In this document: piece by piece, positions 8,616 to 18,019 of the stretch | Layout: every line of letters starts with the position of its first letter | Numbering within the stretch: the stretch's first letter is position 1 | Assembly (NCBI GenBank): GCA_035528035.1 | Contig: DATKZI010000005.1 | Coordinates: 1 to 64,000 of the forward strand | DNA: 64,000 bases | Direction of reading: 5' to 3' | DNA from: JABLTI01 sp035528035 | GTDB lineage: Archaea > Asgardarchaeota > Heimdallarchaeia > JABLTI01 | Made by a program: the position numbers and the translations under genes | Notes under the pieces: model-generated | The model's input: the letters and a program-made list of their open reading frames with translations, nothing else | The model's database searches: none | Told to the model about the DNA's origin: nothing

Positions 8616-9404
8616 TTATGAATGTTCTTTAATATATTTGTCTCGAGCAGCTCGAATTCTTTTCAGATAGTGTGCTTTTAAATACTCAGGTAAAGCTTTT
8701 TCATCTAATTCTTTATCACACCATTCTATAGGATGATTATTAGCAAGAAAGAGTTCTCTTAATTTCATACATCTTCTTAGAGGTGAAATATCTATTGGTC
8801 CCAAAGGATTTTCGAAGAGATATATTTCTTCAATATTAGACATCATACTTACTGGTTGTAAATCGATTATTGTTAATTTATTATAAGCTACACCTATATG
8901 TTTGAGATTTTTACATTGTATTAATGGTTCGAGATCAATATACACTAACTGATTAGCTTCTAATTCAAAATAACTTAATGATTCACAGTGAGCTAGTGGT
9001 TTTAAGCTAATCGCAGATAATTTATTACCTTTCAAAAGTAACATTGCTAGATTTTTACATTCACTTAGTGGTTTCAGAAAAATAGACATTAACTGATTTG
9101 ACTCCAAATATAAATGTGTGAGATTCTCGCATAATGCTAATGGTGATAAATCAATATCTGTAAGCTTATTTCCATTTAACGATAATTGACTAAGTTTTTT
9201 GCATCTTCGTATTGGTATTAAATCAATTTTTTCCAGATCATTTGAATAAAGATTTAAAATTTCCAAATCTTTACATTCACCTAGAGGAGATAAATCAACG
9301 GATTTAAGTGATAAATCATTTAAATTAACTTGTGTAGCAGTAATTTCTATTTCTTTACTAAATTTCTCACCTGAAGTTTTCACACCGTGAATTGTAATTG
9401 ACAT
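8616..9404 (-). CDS. Leucine-rich repeat protein (SDS22-like)
   Basis: A 262-residue protein made almost wholly of about nine LRRs of 22-23 residues with the consensus PLxxCKNLxxLxLxxNxL, plus an inserted ID(L)xPL linker in each repeat. The units run from about residue 30 to 230, and the protein closes with a basic helical cap (LPEYLKAHYLKRIRAARDKY). No signal peptide or membrane helix, so it is a cytosolic protein-binding scaffold. The SDS22/eukaryotic-style LRR is frequent in Asgard genomes. The Cys in nearly every repeat (CKNL, CENL, CESL) is at the variable position before the conserved Asn-Leu. Binding partner unknown. Confidence 0.85.
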   Translation of the reverse strand: MSITIHGVKTSGEKFSKEIEITATQVNLNDLSLKSVDLSPLGECKDLEILNLYSNDLEKIDLIPIRRCKKLSQLSLNGNKLTDIDLSPLALCENLTHLYLESNQLMSIFLKPLSECKNLAMLLLKGNKLSAISLKPLAHCESLSYFELEANQLVYIDLEPLIQCKNLKHIGVAYNKLTIIDLQPVSMMSNIEEIYLFENPLGPIDISPLRRCMKLRELFLANNHPIEWCDKELDEKALPEYLKAHYLKRIRAARDKYIKEHS

Positions 9405-9536
9405 ATTCTTTCCTCAAATTACATAACTAATTTAAAATAATATTTTTTATTACTCTTATTTCTTTTCTATACAGGATTTATTCTCTTCGTTGTTAAATTA
9501 TAGAATATAGAAAAAATACTAGAAAAGAGTTTTTTA

Positions 9537-11204
9537 TTATCCTCTTTTCCCTTTGATTTTTGTTAACGTAATTAAAACAGTAGATATTAAAATGAAGGAA
9601 CCAATCATTGTTCCTATAGAAGGACCAATATTCACTGAAGTAGTTAAACTCGAGGGAGGTGGTGGTGTATAGGAGCCTGATTCTGTTGCTGTTAGGAACC
9701 AATATTTCTCAGATGTCTGTTTATTTAGCGATAGATCAAAAACTTGAACATAGTAAGTATAGTTTGCTAAGGTGGTTTCTAAATGAACTATTGGTATGGT
9801 TGCAATCCATGTTGTACTACCAGTAGAGTATTGTTCCATAGGAATTACCTGAGCAACATCTTGGCTTTTCCAATAGAAAAGAGAAACAGTCAAATTATTT
9901 TTTTTCCAGTAATTATCATTTATACCTGCTGTGATTTCAATGAATGAATAATCTGGTGGAACAATTCCATTGGTAAATCTCTCACTAATATTTACTACCC
10001 CTAGAATATATGGTGCCTTTGCATCAAATATATCAACCCAAGTTGTTTTAACAATAGGTTCTTCATATAAGGGATCTAACACAACTTCAATTGTTTGATT
10101 TCCTAAAGGCATATCAGTTGGGTTGTAAAAGAATTGATAGCTCCAATAACCAGTAATTTCGATTATTAAAGCAACTCTCCAATCACCACCACCTAATCGT
10201 AATATGATATTATGAGGGGTGTAATCATCATATAGTTGACCTGAAACCAAAAGCGAATCATTAGCACTATTATTTATTTGGTTTAAGCTAAGCTCAGCAG
10301 GTTCATTATCAATCGCTACTTTGAATCCCGAAATAGGTATTTGCATATCAGCTGTACTATCATTGTTTTTAGAACCAATATAGAATGTTAAGTCCTGAAT
10401 ATTAAAGTCTAGACTAATGTCATCTAATTCTGCAGTATCAAGTAATCTTTTTACTTCAATTGTATAATGATTCAGTTTGGTAACATTCCAATCCCATGAA
10501 ATTTGAGTATTAGCCTGACTGCCTGTTGGGATTAAGTCATTGAAATCATGCCATGCATTAAGTACTGTTCCAGTAGGTAAGGTTACTTCATCAATTAAAT
10601 TCCAATCATTGTCATAGAGTGGTTTTACTCCTTCAAAATTTAATTTATTGATATCATTGGTGTTCATAAGGTAATGAGGATCTCCAGTATCAGGAACACC
10701 AGCAGCATTACATTCATACATATAACCAGGCTGGGTTCTATTTGATGCGGACCAAATCATGTAATCAAAATTTGTTCCTTCTTTAAAACCAAATTGTAGA
10801 GTATCATCTTTTCCATCTAAGAATTGCCATTCTGCTTCAGAAGGAGATATCATCCCAGTTTTATTCCACTTTCCAACTTCGTAATTATAACTAGTATCTA
10901 ACCATTGAGCAGCAAGATAAAAATAAGTATTATCAAAAACAATTGACATATTTATCCCATTTAAGATTCCCCAAGGGAGTCCAGACCAATCAGCAATACC
11001 CCCACCAAGTGTTAATGAAGTACTTGGAAAATTATCAAGGTCAACAACCCAAACTCCTTTATTACCCAAGGGATCACCCAAGGTATTAGGGACAAAATAA
11101 GTTTGAGTGGAAATGGTAGCTTTTAAATTAATACCACAAAAAATTGTTGGTAGAAAAAATAATAACAAAATTATCTTATTAATTTGCACTTTATTATATC
11201 CCAT
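9537..11204 (-). CDS. Surface protein with ethylbenzene-dehydrogenase/CBM9-like domain
   Basis: A 555-residue secreted protein. An N-terminal hydrophobic segment (residues ~8-28) is the signal, and a C-terminal helix (IGSFILISTVLITL) followed by KIKGKRG anchors it after a Pro/Ser linker (PPPPSSLTT). Residues ~35-300 have the DOMON-like pattern of CBM9 and heme-binding EB_dh domains: ISIVFD-like strand, YFYLAAQWLDTSY, a DDTLQFGF strand and WDWNVTKLNHYTIEVKR, ending in PISGF. Residues ~300-500 look like two Ig-like sandwiches, the second with an INDNYWKKNNLTVSLFYW pattern common in archaeal surface proteins. Start ATG follows AGGGTGT, a good ribosome site. May bind heme or sugar; cannot be told apart here. 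Confidence 0.7.
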   Translation of the reverse strand: MGYNKVQINKIILLLFFLPTIFCGINLKATISTQTYFVPNTLGDPLGNKGVWVVDLDNFPSTSLTLGGGIADWSGLPWGILNGINMSIVFDNTYFYLAAQWLDTSYNYEVGKWNKTGMISPSEAEWQFLDGKDDTLQFGFKEGTNFDYMIWSASNRTQPGYMYECNAAGVPDTGDPHYLMNTNDINKLNFEGVKPLYDNDWNLIDEVTLPTGTVLNAWHDFNDLIPTGSQANTQISWDWNVTKLNHYTIEVKRLLDTAELDDISLDFNIQDLTFYIGSKNNDSTADMQIPISGFKVAIDNEPAELSLNQINNSANDSLLVSGQLYDDYTPHNIILRLGGGDWRVALIIEITGYWSYQFFYNPTDMPLGNQTIEVVLDPLYEEPIVKTTWVDIFDAKAPYILGVVNISERFTNGIVPPDYSFIEITAGINDNYWKKNNLTVSLFYWKSQDVAQVIPMEQYSTGSTTWIATIPIVHLETTLANYTYYVQVFDLSLNKQTSEKYWFLTATESGSYTPPPPSSLTTSVNIGPSIGTMIGSFILISTVLITLTKIKGKRG

Positions 11205-11538
11205 TAAAACACCCTAATTTAATCAAATAGACAATTGATATAAAAATTTTATTTCATCGTAGAAAATTTTGTAATTTTAATTATTTTACCATTTTTAGAG
11301 TAATTAAATGGAAAATTATCGTGTTAACCTCAATACACAATTAATTCTTTAAGAATTTAAAGAACATAATGTGGTATTTTTAGATATCATATATAATACA
11401 AAAAATTATAGCTGTTTAGAAAAAATAACAATTATAATAGAAGGTGTAAATTTTCAGACTTAAAAGATATGAAAATAGTAGACAATATAAAAAAAATAAT
11501 ATTTGGAATTCTACTTAGTTAAGCTAAATGCTTGGTTT
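11205..11538. other. Gene-free AT-rich gap
   Basis: 334 bp between two minus-strand genes. Beyond the AGGGTGT ribosome site next to 11204 and a possible TATA-like TTTTTATAT about 30 bp further up, I see no coding remnant, repeat or stable hairpin. Confidence 0.5.
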
Positions 11539-11853
11539 TTACTTTTCATCGACATCTACAATATCGTTTTCTTGAGCATTTTTGCTAAACCAATTCTTAA
11601 TTCCAACTATCGCTTTTGAACTATGACTTGCTATACCAACTACTGCAGCAAGTAAGATCATACCTATGATAATAAAGAATAAAAGCCCTAAGCTTGCAGC
11701 AATCCAAATAGGAGAAAATACCCAATACCATTTCCAATCAATTACATGGGTTAATTTTAAAATAAGGAAAATTATCCAAAGAATTGTGACTAAACTCATC
11801 CCGCCACCGGTGCTTCTTCGTCTATTATTGTTTTTATAAGTCATTTTTATCAA
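11539..11853 (-). CDS. Small two-helix membrane protein
   Basis: 104 residues. A basic, polar N-terminus (MTYKNNNRRRSTGGG; the fourth residue Met is an alternative start) leads into two hydrophobic helices, about residues 20-36 and 44-75, separated by a Trp-rich stretch (IDWKWYWVFSPIW). The tail is polar and acidic (VDVDEK). This layout is common in archaeal small membrane proteins of unknown function. It is divergent from the ABC transporter genes starting at 12081. Confidence 0.6.
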   Translation of the reverse strand: MIKMTYKNNNRRRSTGGGMSLVTILWIIFLILKLTHVIDWKWYWVFSPIWIAASLGLLFFIIIGMILLAAVVGIASHSSKAIVGIKNWFSKNAQENDIVDVDEK

Positions 11854-11959
11854 TTACATTTTGTAATTTATACATAAATAGTTTTTTGAAAAAGTTTTTT
11901 AGCTAAAAAAATAAACTTCTAATAAACTTAGAATAAAAAAAACTTTTTTTTCTTTTTTA

Positions 11960-11979
11960 TTGACAATTTTTTTTGTCAA
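11960..11979. repeat. 7-bp inverted repeat upstream of ABC genes
   Basis: TTGACAA at 11960-11966 pairs with TTGTCAA at 11973-11979 around a T6 loop, about 100 bp upstream of the ABC ATPase start and 40 bp upstream of its TATA-like element. Possible operator for the ABC operon or the divergent small membrane protein. Confidence 0.35.
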
Positions 11980-12018
11980 AGAAAATTTAGCTCTTGAAAA
12001 GAAAATTATTCAAAATGT

Positions 12019-12027
12019 CTTATATAG
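12019..12027 (+). promoter_or_regulatory. TATA-like element for ABC operon
   Basis: CTTATATAG lies 54-62 bp before the ATG at 12081, leaving a leader of about 30 nt if transcription starts ~25 bp after the box. GGTGAG at 12071-12076 is the ribosome site. Confidence 0.45.
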
Positions 12028-12080
12028 GACAAAGTGATAAGTTCATTCAGTTGGAAAGATTGACTTTTTGGTGAGTTATA

Positions 12081-12875
12081 ATGACAATAAATATTGTAGA
12101 TGTAAAAAATGTTGTGAAAACATTTGGAGAAGTACAAGCTGTTGATGGGTTATCTTTTGAAGTAAAACCAGGAGAAATTTTTGGGCTTTTGGGACCTAAT
12201 GGTGCAGGTAAAACAACTACAATTAAACTAATATTAGGTCTACTCGAGTTGGACTCAGGTGAGATAACTGTTTTTGATTTATTACCAAGTAAAGATGAAA
12301 TGCTTATTAAAAAAGATGTAGGATATGTTTCTGAAGAACCATTGATTTACAAATCAATGACACCAAAAGAGCTTTTTAATTTTATAGCCTCAATACGTAA
12401 ACTCGATTCTGAAGAAATGACAACAAAACTCCAGAAATACTTGGCAAGTTTAGAAGCTGATCAGTATTATGATAAGCTTATAGCAACTTTATCTCGAGGC
12501 AATAAACAAAAGATGCAAATTATTGCTGCTTTGTTACATGAGCCAAAATTATTGATACTTGATGAACCTCTTACAGGTTTAGATGCAAAATCTGTTAAAG
12601 TTTTCAAAGAGATACTAGATCTTCATATAGAAAATGGTGGTTCTGTTATCTTTTCAACTCATATACTTGAAGTTGCTCAAGAAGTGTGTGATAGAATTTG
12701 TATAATAAATAAGGGTAAAGCAGTAGCAACTGGTACAATGGATGAATTATCAAAATTGGCTGATAAAGTGGGAGCTGATTTAGAAGAGATATTTCTAAAA
12801 TTCACTGAACAAGATGAATCAGTTGAGAAAATCATTAGCAACTTAAGAAAATTATCTAACAATACGAGAGGGTGA
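12081..12875 (+). CDS. ABC transporter ATP-binding protein
   Basis: A 264-residue ABC ATPase of the ABC-2/CcmA class. Walker A is GPNGAGKTTT (about residues 38-47), the signature is LSRGNKQKM, slightly divergent from LSGGQ (Arg at the third position) as is common in ABC-2 exporters, Walker B is LLILDEP, and the switch His is in IFSTH. It starts after a GGTGAG ribosome site, and the permease gene begins 9 bp after its stop. Together they form an exporter or membrane-remodelling complex; the substrate (lipid, polysaccharide, drug) cannot be inferred. Confidence 0.9.
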   Translation: MTINIVDVKNVVKTFGEVQAVDGLSFEVKPGEIFGLLGPNGAGKTTTIKLILGLLELDSGEITVFDLLPSKDEMLIKKDVGYVSEEPLIYKSMTPKELFNFIASIRKLDSEEMTTKLQKYLASLEADQYYDKLIATLSRGNKQKMQIIAALLHEPKLLILDEPLTGLDAKSVKVFKEILDLHIENGGSVIFSTHILEVAQEVCDRICIINKGKAVATGTMDELSKLADKVGADLEEIFLKFTEQDESVEKIISNLRKLSNNTRG

Positions 12876-12884
12876 AATATAAGG

Positions 12885-14639
12885 ATGGGTTTTACAAATA
12901 AAGAACTTTATAAAATTTCCAAATCAGTATTTAAAGAAGCAACATTACACCAACAAATACAAGCAGCAGGTAGTAATAAAACAAAATATCTAGAGAAAGT
13001 AGATAGAAATAGAGGTAGTGTTGGTGCACAATCAATTGTTATGAAAATCCTTGTAGCATTTTATATTGTTATTTTTACAATTATTCCAGTTAATTCCTTT
13101 ATGCAAATCAATATTGTTTCAGAAATCCCTGAAGTAGAGAATATTAGTAGTTTATTTGTTGGAGGTCTTTCACTTAGTGCTTTTATGCTTCTCCAGTTAA
13201 TAATCTTAATTATTTTCACTGTAACCTTTACATGGGGATTCCTATCAAAAGAACCATATACTTGGGTAAGCACTTTACCTTTCTCAAGAAATGAAATAAG
13301 TAAAATAGGTTTCTTTTCATTCTCACGAGGGATTGATGTTCAATTAATAGTGATGGCTTTAGTTCTACCAATTGGTGCTATGATAGGAATTAACTTTCCA
13401 ATAGGAAAAGGTGCTAATCTTGGAACAAATCTACTGATGATTTTTGTTTGTCTTATTATTAATCTAGCTAACACTATTTTCAATATAAGCGTCGCTATTT
13501 TATTGGGTAGGAAAATGGCAAGAGTTATGGAGGATCAAGAAGAAAATAATAAAATGGCTAATTTTATTCGAATTGGAACAATATTATTCTATTTGATTTT
13601 CTCTATGTTAGCTTCTTACGGGATTCAATTGGTCATTCAATATTTACCTCTATTATATAATCCTGCAAATCCATTTATCACTGCTAATAACGCAGAAATT
13701 ATCAGTATAATTCTAAGTCTAATACCTTTTCCATTTTCCGGAGGATTCCTTTTATCAAGTATAGCAATAGGTTTTACAAATGTACCAATATTTGTTGTAA
13801 TTGGTTCGATAATAGGTTCTTCACTTCAAATAGTATTTGCTATTTTACTTTTCAAAAAAGTCTTGTTTATACTTCAAGGATTAACATCTATGGATATTAC
13901 AGCTAAAAAAGAAACAACTAAAAAGAAACCATCTATAATAAAAATAAGAGTAATTAGTCCAACCAGAGCTTATTTGAAACGAGATTTAGCTATTATTACT
14001 CGAGAATTACAAACAATAACATTTATGATCATGCCAATAATGATTCCAATATCAGCTGCTCTTGCATTTCCTTTGACCATGATAATTGGCACTACTGGGA
14101 TACCAGCAATGGTAATATACATATTTGCCTTTGCTGTTTTCTCAACATTTTTCATCTTAATAGGGATAACAAGTATAGAAAGTGGAGGAGAAACTATTAC
14201 CTCTTCTCTACCAATAAATATTCGTGATCAAATTAAAGCGAAAATTCCTTTGTTATTTTCAACAGTACCATTAATGGTTCTAGTAGCAGTTATTATTCAA
14301 ATAAAGAAACCTATTTTCATTGATATCCTAATATTCATTGCAGTACTTTTCCCAGCAATATTCATCATAGGAATGATTGGACTCTTATTGAAAGTGATAT
14401 TTTTTGGCAAGATGAGATACAAATACGTTATTGATGAAGTGAATACCAAGAATAGAGAGCTAAAATATATTGGTATACTAGTAATTATGTTTCTTTTTGC
14501 AGGAGGTATTATAGCTTCATTAATGGTAGAATATTGGGTAACTCTAATAATAGAAGGAGTGTTCTTAATTTTACTACTAATTGCCTTTAATTTAATGTTC
14601 CCGAAAAAGAATATGAAGTTGGTAAAATCTGCAAATTAA
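12885..14639 (+). CDS. ABC-2 type permease
   Basis: A 584-residue permease with roughly twelve hydrophobic helices. A ~55-residue polar N-terminus lies in the cytosol, followed by helices from about residue 55 onward, a mid-protein charged loop (ITAKKETTKKKPSIIKI, about 345-361) and a second block of six helices, ending in a basic tail. This is a double-length ABC-2 permease, so one chain could form the whole membrane part with two copies of the ATPase encoded just upstream. The ribosome site is probably the GAGGGTG at the end of the ATPase gene or the AAGG directly before the ATG. A hairpin follows the stop at 14654. Confidence 0.85.
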   Translation: MGFTNKELYKISKSVFKEATLHQQIQAAGSNKTKYLEKVDRNRGSVGAQSIVMKILVAFYIVIFTIIPVNSFMQINIVSEIPEVENISSLFVGGLSLSAFMLLQLIILIIFTVTFTWGFLSKEPYTWVSTLPFSRNEISKIGFFSFSRGIDVQLIVMALVLPIGAMIGINFPIGKGANLGTNLLMIFVCLIINLANTIFNISVAILLGRKMARVMEDQEENNKMANFIRIGTILFYLIFSMLASYGIQLVIQYLPLLYNPANPFITANNAEIISIILSLIPFPFSGGFLLSSIAIGFTNVPIFVVIGSIIGSSLQIVFAILLFKKVLFILQGLTSMDITAKKETTKKKPSIIKIRVISPTRAYLKRDLAIITRELQTITFMIMPIMIPISAALAFPLTMIIGTTGIPAMVIYIFAFAVFSTFFILIGITSIESGGETITSSLPINIRDQIKAKIPLLFSTVPLMVLVAVIIQIKKPIFIDILIFIAVLFPAIFIIGMIGLLLKVIFFGKMRYKYVIDEVNTKNRELKYIGILVIMFLFAGGIIASLMVEYWVTLIIEGVFLILLLIAFNLMFPKKNMKLVKSAN

Positions 14640-14653
14640 AAAAGTAAGAAAAG

Positions 14654-14681
14654 ATCTACAAAATAAAATTTATTTGTAGAT
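14654..14681 (+). terminator. Hairpin after ABC operon
   Basis: ATCTACAAA at 14654-14662 pairs with TTTGTAGAT at 14673-14681, 15 bp after the permease stop, and is followed by CCCCTTTTT. Position and the T-run suggest a transcript end. Confidence 0.55.
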
Positions 14682-14849
14682 TAAATCCCCTTTTTCCTAA
14701 ATAATTGCTTTTAATCACTTGAAACAACCATAGTAATAGCCATCGGAATAACAATATACATCTTTATACGAAAGAAAAAGGTAGCATAAAAAAGTGCTAT
14801 CTTTTTGATTTTTTTATTTTTTTTCAAAAAAATTTTTTTGACTTGTTTT

Positions 14850-15056
14850 TTATTTTGGAACTTTTGAATCAGGTCGAGCTTCGGTTGCTGGTTTTCCTTC
14901 AATTCCCCAATGACTCTTAGGGATCATATGAATTATCACTTCCACTGCTTGTGCTGGTATACCCATGTTGGTAAAAACATCTGTAATACCTTTTATTACA
15001 TCTCTAATTCTTGGTTCTGGAAATCCTTCCCATAGGTGAACATGAACAACTGGCAT
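14850..15056 (-). CDS. 4-oxalocrotonate tautomerase family protein
   Basis: A 68-residue member of the 4-OT family. The mature N-terminal Pro (MPVVHVHLWEG) is the catalytic base after removal of Met, and the Arg in the PEPRIRDVIKGI helix (about residue 16) corresponds to the substrate-binding Arg. The beta-alpha-beta unit is complete: strand VVHVHLW, helix, then AVEVIIHMIPKSHWGIEGK. The length is usual for a hexameric 4-OT. Such enzymes interconvert 2-hydroxydienoates and enones, but small family members catalyse diverse reactions; no aromatic meta-cleavage genes are nearby. Single gene. Confidence 0.9.
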   Translation of the reverse strand: MPVVHVHLWEGFPEPRIRDVIKGITDVFTNMGIPAQAVEVIIHMIPKSHWGIEGKPATEARPDSKVPK

Positions 15057-15214
15057 AATATCAAACTCAAAATAATTAATAGCTAATTAATAATTAAATT
15101 ATTCCCAAGAAGTATGATCTCTTTAAATAATTCATTCTTAAAAAAACAATGTTTAGAATTATTTTTCTCTTTAAAAAAATAATTAATAGTTTAAAAAAGT
15201 AAAATTGGAGTTTT

Positions 15215-16981
15215 TTACAATTTTGGAATAGATGAAAAACTCCAAATGCTTGCCAAATTGTTTGGATCAAATATAATTGGCATTTGAATAATACCTAAAG
15301 GTGTTACTCTACCAAAAGGGGTGAAATGGAAAGCAACAATAAAAGCATCCAGAATACAAGTATCTTGGGATAAGTGGTCCCAGAATTGGTTGAAAAACCA
15401 TGATCCTGCAAAGCCATCGCCATTATTATTATTTATCCAATACCACGAGAATACATTTGTAGATGCGCTAATCAGAATTGCATTTGGTATATCATAGAAC
15501 ACTCCTGGATTACTTTGAATGAAGTTTCCACTGAAACAGCAATCTACACAAATGAGCATGCGGGAACAATCAATTTCTTTAACTAGATCATAAAACTCGA
15601 ATTCAGTAATGTTACTATTATCAGCCTCAAAATGGAATGTAACATTTCCATCTCCCAACAGAACATTTGACCCATGATCTATTATAGAGATGATCAATTG
15701 GTCATGTGGTTCTATAGTGGATGCAAAAGAATTTTCTTTAGAGATATCTAATTCTTGCTTAAATCGTGAAGCATTTACTGCGTTATTTTCCACATCTATA
15801 ACTGCTTCTAATAAATCATTAGCTATTCCATCGTTTGCATAGATATCGATTACAACATCATTTGTGTGATATAACATTAGGAAGATATTTTCATCAGTAT
15901 AACCTTTATCTTTCAAAATCCAATACTCTTGTAATGCTTGTGCTGGAAAACCATCTGAGTCAATAAATGGTGGTGGAGGAGGATTTGATGGGTCAAAAGG
16001 AATGTTAATATTAACTACAAATCGTTTGCTAATTTGAACACCATAGAGTACTATTATATTATTAGCCTCTGTTGAGCCATCTATATCAATTATTAATTTA
16101 AGGTTTGTAATTTGATTTTGTGTATCGTTGTTACATATACCAGTTATACTTAATTCTTTCAAGGTTGGTGTAGCTGTTGTAATACCTTCAGACCAATCTG
16201 TGCGAACCAAATTATCGGTTGAATTGAACCATTGTAAACCAATTCGTACACCATTACCTATGATATCTAAAAACGTGGCTATTTCAACTGTCATGTTATA
16301 TTCAGCATACTGATCCAATGAATAAGAATTTCCAAGCCAATCGTAGGTTAGGTTCGCATGACCGTATCCTGCGCCGCCTACTTTATCAAAACAGAAAGCC
16401 CCTGGAAAATTATCAAATGTGTAACCTAATTGTTGAATTTTCCAATTTTCGGTGTAACTATCAAAAGTTCCATCTGGTCCTGCATTAAATGTTTCTTCAA
16501 ATTCATCTCCATAAAAATCATTAGTACTACATAGTATCAAAGCTTTTCTTGTGCCAGTATACATTTCATAATAATTTGAATTATTATTATTGATACTCCA
16601 TTGGTTAATAGTATCGTTAGCATATATCTTATAATAAATATACATTTCAATATCTTGTCCAGGAATATCACTCGCACCTAACCAAGTAGTTGTACCTGTA
16701 CCTTCCATTGTAATATTATTCCATATAAGAAGATCTGTGGTATAACTTAAAATCACTGTATCTACACCCTTGTCATCTGATACCACAACATTTACTTCTA
16801 TATCGGTATCAGCATATGCATAAGCATTCGTTGGATTATTTATAATGGGCGGATTATCAATTATTTGTTCATCCCATGGTTTAAGTACAAATAAAACTGC
16901 AACTGTACTAACAGACAATATCATAATTAAACTAAAAATTATTAAAAAATTTCTAACCTTATTTTGTTTGTGCATGCCCAA
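15215..16981 (-). CDS. Membrane-anchored C13 (legumain/caspase-like) cysteine peptidase with inserted jelly-roll
   Basis: A 588-residue surface protein. Residues 11-33 are an N-terminal anchor or signal. An Ig-like module follows (about 45-140, VSDDKGVDTVILSY). The peptidase begins at RKALILC (145-151), is interrupted by a ~180-residue beta-rich insert resembling a carbohydrate-binding jelly-roll (about 155-325), and resumes with FPAQALQEYWILKDKGYTDENIFLML. The clan CD dyad is H436 in IDHGS and C482 in DCCFSG, matching the DSCxSG pattern of legumain, gingipain and caspase relatives. No C-terminal anchor, so the enzyme hangs on the N-terminal helix. Likely cleaves or transamidates surface proteins. 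Insertion within the fold is inferred from order of motifs only. Confidence 0.8.
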   Translation of the reverse strand: MGMHKQNKVRNFLIIFSLIMILSVSTVAVLFVLKPWDEQIIDNPPIINNPTNAYAYADTDIEVNVVVSDDKGVDTVILSYTTDLLIWNNITMEGTGTTTWLGASDIPGQDIEMYIYYKIYANDTINQWSINNNNSNYYEMYTGTRKALILCSTNDFYGDEFEETFNAGPDGTFDSYTENWKIQQLGYTFDNFPGAFCFDKVGGAGYGHANLTYDWLGNSYSLDQYAEYNMTVEIATFLDIIGNGVRIGLQWFNSTDNLVRTDWSEGITTATPTLKELSITGICNNDTQNQITNLKLIIDIDGSTEANNIIVLYGVQISKRFVVNINIPFDPSNPPPPPFIDSDGFPAQALQEYWILKDKGYTDENIFLMLYHTNDVVIDIYANDGIANDLLEAVIDVENNAVNASRFKQELDISKENSFASTIEPHDQLIISIIDHGSNVLLGDGNVTFHFEADNSNITEFEFYDLVKEIDCSRMLICVDCCFSGNFIQSNPGVFYDIPNAILISASTNVFSWYWINNNNGDGFAGSWFFNQFWDHLSQDTCILDAFIVAFHFTPFGRVTPLGIIQMPIIFDPNNLASIWSFSSIPKL

Positions 16982-17186
16982 AAATTTTTGCCCTCAATAA
17001 AATAATTTAGTTATTAAATCAGCTAATTAGTAATGCATTGATTAAAATAAAAAAGTTATGCAATAAAAATCAACCAAAAGATAAAATAATTACTTCGTAA
17101 AAGAAGTAATTTCATTTCAAAAAAAGTGTTTTTTTATTTAAATTTCAGAAGATTTTTATGAAGAAAAATAAAAAAAGAAAGTATTT

Positions 17187-17343
17187 TAAGGTGATAATGC
17201 ACCGCTGACTTTCTTATTACCAATAGGTATCATAAACAATCCAATGATTGGTGGGAATATTACCAAAATAAGGAAATGGTTAACCAAATCCATTTTGAAA
17301 TATCTTTGTATGTTTGAAATAATTGTCTTATTTGTTGACTTGT
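17187..17343 (-). pseudogene. Collapsed copy of the 18020-18478 membrane protein gene
   Basis: Both ends of the neighbouring 152-residue gene are recognisable, but ~300 bp in the middle are missing. Reading on the minus strand gives the N-terminal QQIRQLFQTYKDIS segment, then the C-terminal MIPIGNKKVSGALSP segment. The junction falls where the parent gene has two similar Phe-Trp-Leu helices, so the loss looks like recombination between internal repeats. The start codon is mutated (ATG to ACA) and a one-base loss makes a TAA stop at the FLFW segment. Confidence 0.8.
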
Positions 17344-17434
17344 ATTAACCTCAAGTTCTATATTCTTAATTGATATCAAGAAATAATTATAGAATTATCA
17401 TAATTTTTATTAATTTTGCAGATATAGTATAATT

Positions 17435-17914
17435 ATGAAAAGGTCGTTAGTTTATGTTTTGGTATTTTCACTGGGAGTAATTGTACTTTTTCCAGTTGGA
17501 ATTGGTTTATTTCCAGGTTTTATGCTTAGGGATTTCAATTTTGGGATTTTTGAGTATGAGGAAGTCGATTTCGATTATAACATTGATTTCGATTATTGTG
17601 AAACTGGATGTGAGGAACCTTCAAGTATTGAAATAGAAATTATCAATAATAAAATCTATTTCGTACAAATCTACCGTACTTATTGTAATGCAGATGATGA
17701 TATTTTCTGGTTGGAATGTACTAGAAATTCAACAACAGTTAGTGTTCAACAAATTTTTGAACCAAATGGTTTGGTTGCTAGATGCATTTGTCCAATACTA
17801 ATTACTGGTGTTTTAGGGAATCTAGGAAATTATTCATTCACACTAGCATTCATTTCTGTAAATAGATATGTTGATCAAACTCACATTATTCAAACATTCA
17901 CAATTGATTTGTAG
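17435..17914 (+). CDS. Small secreted Cys-rich protein
   Basis: 159 residues. Residues ~5-27 form a signal peptide, and the outside part has an acidic, aromatic-rich stretch with an imperfect repeat (EVDFDYNIDFDY), then several Cys (DYCETGCEEP, YRTYCNADD, LECTR, CICPI) that could form disulfides. No second anchor. The order of alternating strands suggests a small beta-sandwich. Not recognised. It starts at ATG 17435 and is convergent with the 152-residue membrane protein gene. Confidence 0.65.
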   Translation: MKRSLVYVLVFSLGVIVLFPVGIGLFPGFMLRDFNFGIFEYEEVDFDYNIDFDYCETGCEEPSSIEIEIINNKIYFVQIYRTYCNADDDIFWLECTRNSTTVSVQQIFEPNGLVARCICPILITGVLGNLGNYSFTLAFISVNRYVDQTHIIQTFTIDL

Positions 17915-18019
17915 AGTTCTATTGAGATAAGAAAAAATTACTAAAGCTATCACAAAAAAGGGTATTATTTTCTGTATACAAAGAAGTAATGAAAAAAAAA
18001 AATAAAGAAAAGTACTCTT

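Noticed and set aside
9493..9702. 69-residue minus-strand frame
   Set aside because: Overlaps the C-terminal anchor of the 9537 surface protein in another frame.
14711..14902. Lys-rich 63-residue minus-strand frame
   Set aside because: It overlaps the end of the well-supported tautomerase gene in another frame and is made largely of poly-A/poly-T codons.
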